Part shown: piece by piece, positions 46,409 through 54,474 of the stretch
How positions within the stretch are numbered: the first letter of the stretch is position 1
Layout of the letters: each line of letters opens with the position of its first letter
NCBI GenBank assembly: GCA_017983635.1
Contig: JAGOBA010000008.1
Location: 62,001 to 126,000 of the forward strand
Reading direction: 5' to 3'
From: Alphaproteobacteria bacterium
GTDB lineage: Bacteria; Pseudomonadota; Alphaproteobacteria; Micropepsales; Micropepsaceae
Length of the DNA stretch: 64,000 nucleotides
Notes under the pieces: generated by a model
Told to the model about the DNA's origin: nothing
The model's database searches: none
Seen by the model: the letters and a program-made list of their open reading frames with translations, nothing else
Translations under genes and position numbers: made by a program

Positions 46409-47614
46409 ATGATTGCATGGCAACGACTGCTATGGCCCGCCGCAATCGGCATCGTGCTCATTCTCGCACTCGCCTACGCCTATTGGCCCCGTCCGATCCC
46501 CGTCGACATCGTCAAGGTCACAAAGGGCGAAATGTTGGTCGCCGTAGAAGACGACGGTGTGACCCGCGTGAAGGAGGCTTATGTCATCTCAGCGCCGATT
46601 GCCGGGCGCGTGTTGCGAATCGAGACCCATGTCGGCGACGACATCGAAGCGGGAAAGACGGTGATCGCTCAGATGCTTCCGGCAGATCCCGTCCTCTGGG
46701 ACGCTCGGACGCGCCGAGAGCTCGAGTTCACGGCCTCCGCCGCGCGTGCCGCGCGCGACTTGGCGGCAGCCGCCATCACCGCGAGCGTCGCGCGAGCGAC
46801 CGAGGCGCGTCAGGAACTGGCACGCACACGCCAACTGTTTGCCAAGGGGCACGTCGCCCAGGCCCGTCTGGACCGCGCCGAAACGCAACTGCAGACCGCA
46901 GACGCCGACGTCGCCACGGCGCAGGCCGCACTGCGCCAACGGGAGTTCGACGTGAAAACGGCCGAAGCGGCACTCATGGCGCCAACGGCGTTTGCCCGCC
47001 AGCCCGCGGCCAAGCGTTACTATGACGTGCGCTCCGCCGTCAGCGGCAAGGTCCTTCGACTGATCCACGAGAACGAAGCCGTCGTTCAGCCCGGCCAGCC
47101 GCTCGTTGAGATCGGCAACCCCGCCAATCTCGAAGTCGTGGTCGACCTGCTCTCGACGGATGCCGTCAAGGCAAACGTCGGCGACGCCGTGCAGATCAAA
47201 CGCTGGGGCGGCGACGGCTACCTGAACGGCCGCGTTCGCCGCATCGAGCCGTCCGGCGCGCTGAAGATCTCTTCACTGGGGATCGAAGAACAGCGCGTGA
47301 AAGTTCTGGTCGACATCACCGATCCGCCCGAGCGCTGGTCGCGCCTCGGCCACGGCTACCAGGTAGATGCCGCGATTGTGCTTTGGCGTGCATCGGAGGC
47401 CGTGCAGGTTCCCATCGGCGCTCTCTTTCGCGACGGCGCGAAGTGGGCAGTGTTCCGCTTACGCGATGGGCGGGCGACCCTCCAAGACGTCGAGATCGGC
47501 CATATCAACGACACCGCCGCCGAAGTGCTACGCGGCCTCGACGCCGGCGACATAATCGTCACCCACCCGAGCGACCGCGTTCAAGCGGGGGTATTGGTCG
47601 TGGCGCGCGAGTGA
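46409..47614 (+). CDS. HlyD-family periplasmic adaptor
   Basis: 401 residues, starting 1 base after the permease stop with GAGGGA upstream. N-terminal membrane helix (about 8-25), a biotinyl-lipoyl half (VISAPIAGRVLRIETHVGDD), a long helical hairpin (about 100-190, RLDRAETQLQTADADVATAQ), the second lipoyl half (YDVRSAVSGKVLRLIHENEA) and beta-barrel/MPD domains. It links the ABC permease to an outer membrane factor, which is not encoded nearby. Confidence 0.88.
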   Translation: MIAWQRLLWPAAIGIVLILALAYAYWPRPIPVDIVKVTKGEMLVAVEDDGVTRVKEAYVISAPIAGRVLRIETHVGDDIEAGKTVIAQMLPADPVLWDARTRRELEFTASAARAARDLAAAAITASVARATEARQELARTRQLFAKGHVAQARLDRAETQLQTADADVATAQAALRQREFDVKTAEAALMAPTAFARQPAAKRYYDVRSAVSGKVLRLIHENEAVVQPGQPLVEIGNPANLEVVVDLLSTDAVKANVGDAVQIKRWGGDGYLNGRVRRIEPSGALKISSLGIEEQRVKVLVDITDPPERWSRLGHGYQVDAAIVLWRASEAVQVPIGALFRDGAKWAVFRLRDGRATLQDVEIGHINDTAAEVLRGLDAGDIIVTHPSDRVQAGVLVVARE

Positions 47615-47651
47615 ACGTGTTCGCGCGCTTCTTCATTGGTTGATCTCCATC

Positions 47652-47669
47652 GCGGGCACGAAAGCCCGC
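47652..47669 (+). terminator. Candidate hairpin after the ABC-HlyD operon
   Basis: GCGGGC (47652-47657), loop ACGAAA, GCCCGC (47664-47669), followed by CATAATT without a real T tract. It is 38 bases after the adaptor stop. A weak or factor-dependent terminator at best. Confidence 0.35.
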
Positions 47670-47772
47670 CATAATTGCAGTTTCGCGCTGCGGGGCGGCC
47701 TATGCCTTGCGCCACATCAAGGACGGGCGACAACTCCCGTCGAACACTGCCGGCGTTTCGGAGCCCGCCGCT

Positions 47773-47997
47773 ATGCCTTATGCGACCGATAACGATCTTC
47801 CGCTGCGCATACGCCACAGCCTTCCTGCGCACGCGCGCGACATCTTCCGAGCCTCGTTCAACGCGGCGTTCAAATCGTACGGGAAGAGCCCGCGCCGAGA
47901 GGAAATTGCCCACCGCGTCGCTTGGGCCGCCGTGAAGAAGCGCTACGTCAAACGCGGCGACGAATGGACAGAGCGACCCAAGCCGACAGCGCATTGA
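47773..47997 (+). CDS. ChaB-family protein
   Basis: 74 residues from the ATG at 47773, with GGAG upstream. Matches ChaB: DNDLPLRIRHSLPAHARDIF, then FNAAFKSYG and VAWAAVKKRYVKRGDEW. ChaB is a small helical protein named from the E. coli cha locus; its biochemical role is unclear, and homologues are widespread beside stress or redox genes. A degenerate FNR-like sequence TTGCGCCACATCAA lies at 47707-47720. It is 7 bp before the alcohol dehydrogenase gene, so they form a small operon. Confidence 0.85.
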   Translation: MPYATDNDLPLRIRHSLPAHARDIFRASFNAAFKSYGKSPRREEIAHRVAWAAVKKRYVKRGDEWTERPKPTAH

Positions 47998-48004
47998 GGC
48001 CCGT

Positions 48005-48991
48005 ATGCGCGCGATGACTTTGGATGCCCCGCGCACAGCGCTCAAGCTTGAGACGAGGCCAAACCCGAAACCTGAACACGGTGAAATCCTTGTCCGGGTG
48101 TCGGCGTGCGCAGTTTGCCGGACCGACCTTCATGTCGTCGATGGTGATCTGCCGCAATCCAAGATGCCGATCGTGCCCGGGCATGAAATCGTCGGCCGTG
48201 TGGAGGCGTGTGGTCCGGGCGTCAGCATGTTCGCCGTTGGCGCGCGCGTCGGCATCCCCTGGCTTGGCGGCACCTGCGGCGCTTGCGGGTTCTGCGACAT
48301 GGGGCACGAGAACCTCTGCGACCGCCCGACATTCACGGGCTACACCCGCGACGGCGGCTTTGCCTCGCATGTCGTCGCGAATGCGAACTACGCCTTTGCG
48401 TTGCCGGACGGTTTAGGCTCCGACGTCGAGGCCGCGCCATTGTTGTGCGCAGGACTAATCGGCTGGCGCTGCCTGACAAAGGTCCCGGAAGGGCGTGCGC
48501 TCGGGCTCTACGGTTTTGGCGCCGCCGGACACATCATTGCTCAGGTGGCGCGCTTTCAAAACCGACAGGTCTACGCGTTTACACGGCCGGGCGATCACGC
48601 CGCACAGAGTCTCGCGCGCTCGTTGGGCTGTGTGTGGGCGGGCGGATCGGACGAGGCTGCTCCCGAGACTTTGGATGCGGCAATCATCTTTGCGCCGGTC
48701 GGGACGCTTGTGCCCGTGGCGCTACGCGCCGTGAGGAAAGGCGGACGGGTCGTTTGTGGCGGCATCCAGATGACGGACATTCCCGCATTTCCCTATAGCC
48801 TGCTCTGGGGCGAGCGAGAGCTTATCTCGGTCGCCAACCTGACGCGAGTTGACGCGCGCAATTTTTTAGCGGTCGCTATGCAGACGCGGCTTGCGATGCA
48901 CACAACTTCATATCCCTTGGAACAAGCAAACGAAGCGCTCGCCAATTTGCGCGACGGGTCAATCGTTGGAGCCGCCGTGTTGGTGCCCTAG
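48005..48991 (+). CDS. Zinc-dependent alcohol dehydrogenase
   Basis: 328 residues, medium-chain dehydrogenase family. Catalytic zinc: Cys in SACAVCRTDLHVVDGDL and His-Glu in VPGHEIVG; structural zinc: CGACGFCDMGHENLC. NAD(P) fold: GLYGFGAAGHIIAQVA. It is the AdhP-like type often seen in alphaproteobacterial low-oxygen regulons. Reduces or oxidises small alcohols/aldehydes in the cytosol. Second gene after chaB; converges with the small membrane protein gene. Confidence 0.9.
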   Translation: MRAMTLDAPRTALKLETRPNPKPEHGEILVRVSACAVCRTDLHVVDGDLPQSKMPIVPGHEIVGRVEACGPGVSMFAVGARVGIPWLGGTCGACGFCDMGHENLCDRPTFTGYTRDGGFASHVVANANYAFALPDGLGSDVEAAPLLCAGLIGWRCLTKVPEGRALGLYGFGAAGHIIAQVARFQNRQVYAFTRPGDHAAQSLARSLGCVWAGGSDEAAPETLDAAIIFAPVGTLVPVALRAVRKGGRVVCGGIQMTDIPAFPYSLLWGERELISVANLTRVDARNFLAVAMQTRLAMHTTSYPLEQANEALANLRDGSIVGAAVLVP

Positions 48992-48995
48992 ACTC

Positions 48996-49394
48996 TCATC
49001 GCCGCAGAGCCGCTTGGGCGATCGGCATCAGTGCGAACAGAACCTGCGCGGCGAGCCCCAACTGCGCACCCAAGGTGCGGTAGCTTGCGACATGGTCAGC
49101 TGCGGTGCGCCCAAATCCGTACATCGACACCGAGAGTTCACCCAGCATCAGCAAGGCGAACGCTACGACGCCCATTGCCAGGCGATCTCGCAGCGCGGTT
49201 GAAACAGCGAAGCGGCGGACCAACCAAATGCAAGCGATCCACGAAGCAGCAAGCATGACAGGAAGCTCGACCAAGATCGCGTTCGTTTCCCCGAAGCGTG
49301 GGATCACGAACAGCGTCCGGATCGTGCCAAGCACGAACCCGATCGCAAATACGACCAAGAAGTAGGCGCCACCCGCGCGCATAGCTCTTTCCAT
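48996..49394 (-). CDS. Four-helix inner membrane protein, hypothetical
   Basis: 132 residues from the ATG at 49394, with GGAG 7 bases upstream. Four hydrophobic segments (about 9-27, 42-60, 72-91, 106-125) and short loops. No recognised family. The ATG is 25 bp after the metallo-hydrolase stop, in the same direction, so it may close the nar operon. Its end is 4 bp from the convergent adh gene. Confidence 0.6.
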   Translation of the reverse strand: MERAMRAGGAYFLVVFAIGFVLGTIRTLFVIPRFGETNAILVELPVMLAASWIACIWLVRRFAVSTALRDRLAMGVVAFALLMLGELSVSMYGFGRTAADHVASYRTLGAQLGLAAQVLFALMPIAQAALRR

Positions 49395-49419
49395 CGCACG
49401 CTCCAAGCTCGCTTGAGGG

Positions 49420-50790
49420 TCAGCGTCTGAGTTCGACTTTTTCCAGGTGCTCCGGCACATGCACGTCCCAGCCGAGTTCGTCTTGGACGCGCAGGCGCAG
49501 TGCGTCCGCGGCCGGTGGCTCGCCGTGGGTGACGAACGTTTGGCGTGGCGGCGTCTCGAAGCCTTTGAGCCACTGCATAATCTCGTCGACGTCCGCGTGG
49601 GCGGAGAGATTGCCGAGAGCGACGACCTCGGCGCGGATTGGCACGTAGTTGCCGTGGATCTTCACTTCCTTGGCGCCGGCCAGCAACGCCGCGCCGCGGG
49701 TGCCGCCCGCTTGGAAGCCCGCGAAGACGATCGCGTTCTGGGGGTGCGGGCCGAACGCCGCAATGTGATGCACGACCCGCCCGCCGGTCGCCATGCCACT
49801 GCCGGCGACGATGATCTTTGGCTCGCGCGATAGATTCAGCTTCTTCGACTCCTCGATTGAATTGACGATCTTCGCCGCATGGCACATCGCCTCGCACTCG
49901 TTGACGTTCAGGCGGTGTTCGGCGCGATGGTGGTGATAGATGTCGGTCGCATCCACCGCCATCGGGCTGTTGAGGAAGACCGGCAGGTCTGCGGCTATCT
50001 TCTTCTTGGCTTTGAGCCGCGCGATCGCGAACAACAGCGTCTGTGTGCGTCCGACTGCGAACGCCGGAATGACGACGGTGCCGCCGCGTTGTACGGTGCG
50101 TACGATCACCGCGGCGAGATCAGCATCGGGATCGTTGTTCTCGTGGCGGCGATCGCCGTACGTCGACTCGACGACCAGGAAGTCTGCCCGCGCCATCGGC
50201 TCGGGCGGACGCATGATGCTGTCGTGATAGCGGCCAAGATCCCCGCTGAAGGCCAACGTCATTCGTCCGTCCGACAAGCGCACGGTCGAGGCGCCGAGGA
50301 TATGCCCGGCATGCGCCAAGCTTGCCCGCAAGCCCTGCATCGGCTCGAAGTCGTGGTCGAACGGCACGGTCACCAAATGGCGGAGCGCGGCCTCCGCGTC
50401 GCGTTCCGTGTAGAGCGGCAGCGCCGGATGGTGCTTCGAATAGCCAACGCGGTTTGCACGTTCGGCGTCTTCTTCCGCGAGCCGGGCGCTGTCCGGCAAC
50501 AGGATCCGGCAGAGATCGGCCGTGGCCTCGCTACAATAAATGCGGCCGCGGAAGCCCCTCTTGATCAGAAGCGGTAGGTAGCCGGAATGATCGATATGGG
50601 CGTGCGTCAGCACGACGGCGGAAATCGCCTTCGGATCGAATGGCGGCTCCGCCCAGTTGCGCAGGCGGAGCGGCTTAAAACCTTGGAACAGCCCGCAGTC
50701 GACCAGCAGGCGGCTGTCGCCGGCGCGCACCAGATACTTCGAGCCAGTGACCGTGCCGGCCGCGCCGAGAAATTGGATGTCCATGGTCAT
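49420..50790 (-). CDS. MBL-fold beta-CASP metallo-hydrolase (RNase-like)
   Basis: 456 residues (a second ATG two codons later). Metallo-beta-lactamase motif THAHIDHSGY gives the zinc ligands; further ligands in SLAHAGHILGASTV, FSGDLGRYHD and the late THGEP. The beta-CASP insert (about 180-370) and the C-terminal 'RNA specificity' domain (IVAGSGMATGGRVVHHIAAF, LSAHADVDEIMQWL) mark it as a CPSF73-like exonuclease/endonuclease relative, usually RNA-processing. It is only 3 bp after the isomerase gene of the nar operon, an unexpected partner for nitrate reductase. Confidence 0.88.
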   Translation of the reverse strand: MTMDIQFLGAAGTVTGSKYLVRAGDSRLLVDCGLFQGFKPLRLRNWAEPPFDPKAISAVVLTHAHIDHSGYLPLLIKRGFRGRIYCSEATADLCRILLPDSARLAEEDAERANRVGYSKHHPALPLYTERDAEAALRHLVTVPFDHDFEPMQGLRASLAHAGHILGASTVRLSDGRMTLAFSGDLGRYHDSIMRPPEPMARADFLVVESTYGDRRHENNDPDADLAAVIVRTVQRGGTVVIPAFAVGRTQTLLFAIARLKAKKKIAADLPVFLNSPMAVDATDIYHHHRAEHRLNVNECEAMCHAAKIVNSIEESKKLNLSREPKIIVAGSGMATGGRVVHHIAAFGPHPQNAIVFAGFQAGGTRGAALLAGAKEVKIHGNYVPIRAEVVALGNLSAHADVDEIMQWLKGFETPPRQTFVTHGEPPAADALRLRVQDELGWDVHVPEHLEKVELRR

Positions 50791-50793
50791 GTT

Positions 50794-51564
50794 CTACTGG
50801 ACCAGCGGCGAAGATGCCCTCTTAATCTCGACGCCGCGTACCTCAGCGCTCGCCGCGAGCAGGGACAGATATCCGGCGACCGCGCGGCGCCAAACCGCGG
50901 CTTGCAGTTCGCGTGCGATCACGGGTTCGACATCTTCGAATGCGAACGTTTTCGCGGGAATGCGGCGGTGCAGTTGCAACACGTGGACGCCGTAATCGGT
51001 TTCGATTGAGACAGGGCAGAGTTGGCCGTCTTCGAGGTTGTGCAGGAAGGTGTCGATCTTGGGCGCCGTCTCTCCGGCCGCGACTTGGCCGAGATGGCCG
51101 CCCTCACCCGACGAGGAGCAGCTCGACTCGGCCTTTGCGATTTCGGCGAAGCGGCCGGGCTCTATCTTCAAGATCGCGAGCGTGCGCTCTGCGGCGGTAC
51201 GGGCTGCGGCGCGAGCCTGAGCGTCCTCTCGCGGCGCGAGATAGAGGATGTGCGAGGCTTCGAATAGGTCCTGCGCTTTGAACTTGTCGCGGTTGTTGTC
51301 GTAATAACGGCGGTGAGCGGCCGGATCGGGCGCCGGTAGTTTGAGTTCCCGGCGGAGGAGTTCGTCGATCGCGCTTTCTTCAGACTGTGCGTCGTCCGCG
51401 GTCCAGACGATACCGGCGGCCGCCGCGCGTTGCAGGAGGAGTTCGCGCACGACGAGTGCTTCCGCTGCTTCGGCGAACGCTTCGTCGCGCGAGGCGGCGG
51501 GGTGATATTGCATCTCGGCGAGGATCGCCGCTTCGCCGATTTCCTGACCGTTGACGCTGATCAT
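50794..51564 (-). CDS. Parvulin-type peptidyl-prolyl isomerase (nar-linked)
   Basis: 256 residues from the ATG at 51564, overlapping the narI stop (ATGA). No signal peptide, so probably cytosolic, unlike SurA/PpiC relatives in the periplasm. Parvulin domain around 105-205: ASHILYLAP, AKAESSCSSSGEGGHLGQVA, PVSIETDYGVHVLQLHRRIP. Similar genes follow narI in other bacteria, suggesting help in folding or maturing the nitrate reductase (as NifM does for nitrogenase). Direct evidence is lacking. Confidence 0.85.
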   Translation of the reverse strand: MISVNGQEIGEAAILAEMQYHPAASRDEAFAEAAEALVVRELLLQRAAAAGIVWTADDAQSEESAIDELLRRELKLPAPDPAAHRRYYDNNRDKFKAQDLFEASHILYLAPREDAQARAAARTAAERTLAILKIEPGRFAEIAKAESSCSSSGEGGHLGQVAAGETAPKIDTFLHNLEDGQLCPVSIETDYGVHVLQLHRRIPAKTFAFEDVEPVIARELQAAVWRRAVAGYLSLLAASAEVRGVEIKRASSPLVQ

Positions 51565-52277
51565 GACAGGGGTTTCCGTACGCCGGAGGACGGATTGCGC
51601 GTGCGCACGATCTGATAGCCACGACGGAAGATGTACCAGACGGGCGCGCTCCAAATGTGCACGAGGCGGCTGAACGGGAAGACCATGAACATGATCAGGC
51701 CCATGACGATGTGGAGCTTGTAGGAGAGGCTGACGTCGGTGACGAGTTCGCTGGCGCCGGAGCGGAAGGTGACGATGCGCTGCGCCCATTCAGAAAGCAC
51801 CAGCATCACCGATCCGTCCATGTGCTGCAGCGAGAACGGGATCGTGAGGAGGCCCAGCGTCAGCTGAACCCAAAGCAGGCAGAGAATGAAGATGTCCATC
51901 GGCGCGCTCGTGCCGCGGATGCGTGGGTCCACGAGGCGGCGATGCAGCAAGATCGTCAAACCGATGAAACAGATGATCCCGAAGATGCCACCGGCGGCGA
52001 CGGCGAGCGCTTGCTTCGCCGGCACGGTGACGCCCAGCGCTTCGTACACTTCGTGCGGCGTCAAGAGGCCGACGAAATGACCCATGAACAGCAACAGGAT
52101 GCCGACATGGAAGAGCACGCTGCCGATCACAAGCTGCCGTTTGCGCAACAGCTGGCTCGAGCCCGAGCGCCACGAGTATTGTTCCCGGTCGAAGCGGATC
52201 AGGCTGCCCGCGAAGAAGACGGCAAGCGCCACATAGGGAAAGATGCCGAAGAGGAAGTGGTGCAGATAATCGAACAT
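51561..52277 (-). CDS. narI: Respiratory nitrate reductase gamma subunit
   Basis: 238 residues, five membrane helices. b-type haem ligand histidines fit HVGILLLFMGHFVGLL in the second helix and the later SYKLHIVMGLIMF / RLVHIWSAP. It oxidises quinol at the periplasmic side and passes electrons to NarH. 5 bp after narJ; overlaps the isomerase start. Confidence 0.95.
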   Translation of the reverse strand: MFDYLHHFLFGIFPYVALAVFFAGSLIRFDREQYSWRSGSSQLLRKRQLVIGSVLFHVGILLLFMGHFVGLLTPHEVYEALGVTVPAKQALAVAAGGIFGIICFIGLTILLHRRLVDPRIRGTSAPMDIFILCLLWVQLTLGLLTIPFSLQHMDGSVMLVLSEWAQRIVTFRSGASELVTDVSLSYKLHIVMGLIMFMVFPFSRLVHIWSAPVWYIFRRGYQIVRTRNPSSGVRKPLS

Positions 52278-52282
52278 GAGCT

Positions 52283-52939
52283 CTATCCTATGGGCTGCAT
52301 CGGTTCGAGGGACTTTGCGGCATCGCCTTCGCCGAAGGTGACGGGGGCTTCTTCCCAGGCGCGGTCGAGCGCGTCCAGACTGTCGTCTTCCGCGCCGCCG
52401 CCGCGCATGATTTCGGCGAGTAACGCGCGGTCGACTTGCTTCGTTGCGAGCGACACGAGCGCGGCGAAAACCGCGGCGTAAGGCGCCTCCCTCTTCGCCG
52501 CGCGCTGGTGCAGGGCCTCGATCGTAGCCGCGGCGTCGGAGAGGATCGTGCGCGCCGTGCGATCCGGCATCAGCGACAGGAACTCCGCGAACAGCGGCAG
52601 ATAGTCGGGCAGTTCGCTTGAGGCATGCGTGAAGCCGTGAAACTTGTAGAGCGTCTGCAGGCGCACCATCGCCTGGCCCCGCTCGCGCGCCTCGCCGTAG
52701 AGGTGCTCGTAGAGGTGCAGCGACAGCGAGCGCATGCGGTCGAATAGACGGACGTACTCGTCCTGCAGGTCCATCAAGTCGGTTGCGCTCAAATGCGCTA
52801 GAAGGCGGTCGATGGCGGCGAGATGCTCGGTGGCGACGAGGCGCTCGTCTGCCAGAGCGGCGCGGATTTCCGGGAGCGCCTCGATCAGCTCTTGCGTCGG
52901 GTAGGTGAGAAGTGCGCCCAGTGCTCGATAGGTCTTCAT
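52283..52939 (-). CDS. narJ: Nitrate reductase molybdenum cofactor assembly chaperone
   Basis: 218 residues from the ATG at 52939, which shares one base with the narH stop (TGATG). All-helical NarJ/TorD-type chaperone: MKTYRALGALLTYPTQELIE, SLHLYEHLYGEARERGQAM, SELPDYLPLFAEFLS. Binds NarG and helps insert the molybdenum cofactor before membrane attachment. Confidence 0.92.
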   Translation of the reverse strand: MKTYRALGALLTYPTQELIEALPEIRAALADERLVATEHLAAIDRLLAHLSATDLMDLQDEYVRLFDRMRSLSLHLYEHLYGEARERGQAMVRLQTLYKFHGFTHASSELPDYLPLFAEFLSLMPDRTARTILSDAAATIEALHQRAAKREAPYAAVFAALVSLATKQVDRALLAEIMRGGGAEDDSLDALDRAWEEAPVTFGEGDAAKSLEPMQPIG

Positions 52940-54462
52940 CACATCGTCTCCGTCGGCGTGTTTTCGCGCCATTTCTTCATGCCGAACAGCGAGGCTTCGC
53001 TCGACCCATCGGAGCAGTTGTTGCCGAACGAGAAGCCGCAGGCGCCGCGCAGGTCGTAGGCGTTCTCCGCGTACTCGCGGTGGGTCGAGGGGATGACAAA
53101 GCGGTCATCGTAGGCCGCAAGCGCCATCGTCTTGTACATGTCTTCGATTTGCAGCTTCGTCAGGCAGACTTCGCGCAGAACAGCGTCGTTCTCCTTCCGC
53201 TCGACATGGCGCGAGCGCATGAAGATGCGCATGGCGAACATGCGCCGGATCGCAGCCTCGACGGGCTTCGTATCGCCGGCGGTCAGCAGGTTTGCGAGGT
53301 AGCGCATCGGAATGCGCAGCTTCGACAAGTCCGGCAGGCCACCGTCAAAACCGATGTGTTCGCTCTCGACCGCCGACTGGATCGGCGACAGGGGCGGCAC
53401 GTACCAGACCATCGGCAGCGTGCGGTATTCTGGGTGCAACGGGAATGCCACCTTCCACTCCATTGCCATCTTGTAGACGGGTGAGCTTCGAGCGGCATCC
53501 AACCACGCGTCGGGAATACCCGCCGCTCGCGCCGCCTCGATCACCTTCAGATCGTGCGGATCGAGGAAGATGTCGAGCTGCGCTTTGTAGAGGTCCTTCT
53601 CGTCGGCAACGCTCGCCGCCTTCTCGATCTTATCGGCGTCGTAGAGCAACACGCCCAAGTAGCGGATGCGACCAACGCACGTCTCCGAGCACACCGTTGG
53701 CTGGCCCGCTTCGATGCGCGGATAGCAGAAGATGCACTTCTCGGACTTACCGGAGACGTAGTTGTAGTAGATCTTCTTGTAGGGGCAGGCGCTCACGCAC
53801 ATGCGCCAGCCGCGGCACTTGTCTTGGTCGATGAGGACGATGCCGTCTTCCTCGCGCTTGTAGATCGCACCGGACGGGCACGCCGCGACGCAGGCTGGAT
53901 TGAGGCAGTGCTCGCACAGGCGCGGCAGGTACATCATGAACGTCTTTTCGAACTGGCCGTACATCTCCTTCTGGATGCCTTCGAAGTTCGCATCCTTGGA
54001 GCGCTTCGCGAACTCGCCGCCCAGGATTTCTTCCCAGTTCGGGCCCCATTCGATCTTTTCCATGCGCTGACCCGTGATCAGCGACAGCGGCCGCGCCACC
54101 GGCACGGCCTTCGATTCACCTGCGGTTTGCAGGTGTTCGTAGTCAAACGTGAACGGCTCGTAGTAATCGTCGATTTCCGGCATGTCGGGGTTGGCGAAGA
54201 TCTTCGCCAGGATGCGGAACTTGCCACCCATGCGGGGCTCGATCTTGCCGGAGGTTTTGCGAACCCACCCGCCCTTCCATTTTTTCTGGTTCTCCCACTC
54301 CTTGGGGTAACCGATGCCGGGCTTTGTTTCGACGTTGTTGAACCAGGCGTACTGCACGCCGTCGCGGTTCGTCCAGACGTTCTTACACGTGACCGAGCAG
54401 GTGTGGCAGCCGATGCATTTGTCGAGATTGAGGACCATCCCGATTTGCGCGCGAACTTTCAT
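52939..54462 (-). CDS. narH: Respiratory nitrate reductase beta subunit
   Basis: 507 residues. Four cysteine clusters for iron-sulphur centres: CIGCHTCSVTCKNVW near the N-terminus, CEHCLNPACVAACPSGAIY, CRGWRMCVSACPYKK (Trp where a fourth ligand would be, giving the 3Fe-4S centre) and CIFCYPRIEAGQPTVCSETC. Carries electrons from NarI haems to NarG on the cytoplasmic face. 12 bp after narG. Confidence 0.97.
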   Translation of the reverse strand: MKVRAQIGMVLNLDKCIGCHTCSVTCKNVWTNRDGVQYAWFNNVETKPGIGYPKEWENQKKWKGGWVRKTSGKIEPRMGGKFRILAKIFANPDMPEIDDYYEPFTFDYEHLQTAGESKAVPVARPLSLITGQRMEKIEWGPNWEEILGGEFAKRSKDANFEGIQKEMYGQFEKTFMMYLPRLCEHCLNPACVAACPSGAIYKREEDGIVLIDQDKCRGWRMCVSACPYKKIYYNYVSGKSEKCIFCYPRIEAGQPTVCSETCVGRIRYLGVLLYDADKIEKAASVADEKDLYKAQLDIFLDPHDLKVIEAARAAGIPDAWLDAARSSPVYKMAMEWKVAFPLHPEYRTLPMVWYVPPLSPIQSAVESEHIGFDGGLPDLSKLRIPMRYLANLLTAGDTKPVEAAIRRMFAMRIFMRSRHVERKENDAVLREVCLTKLQIEDMYKTMALAAYDDRFVIPSTHREYAENAYDLRGACGFSFGNNCSDGSSEASLFGMKKWRENTPTETM

Positions 54463-54474
54463 GGGTGATCTCTC

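Noticed and set aside
47707-47720. FNR-like TTGCGCCACATCAA before chaB
   Set aside because: Left arm matches only 3 of 5 bases; too weak to list as a site beside the seven better ones.
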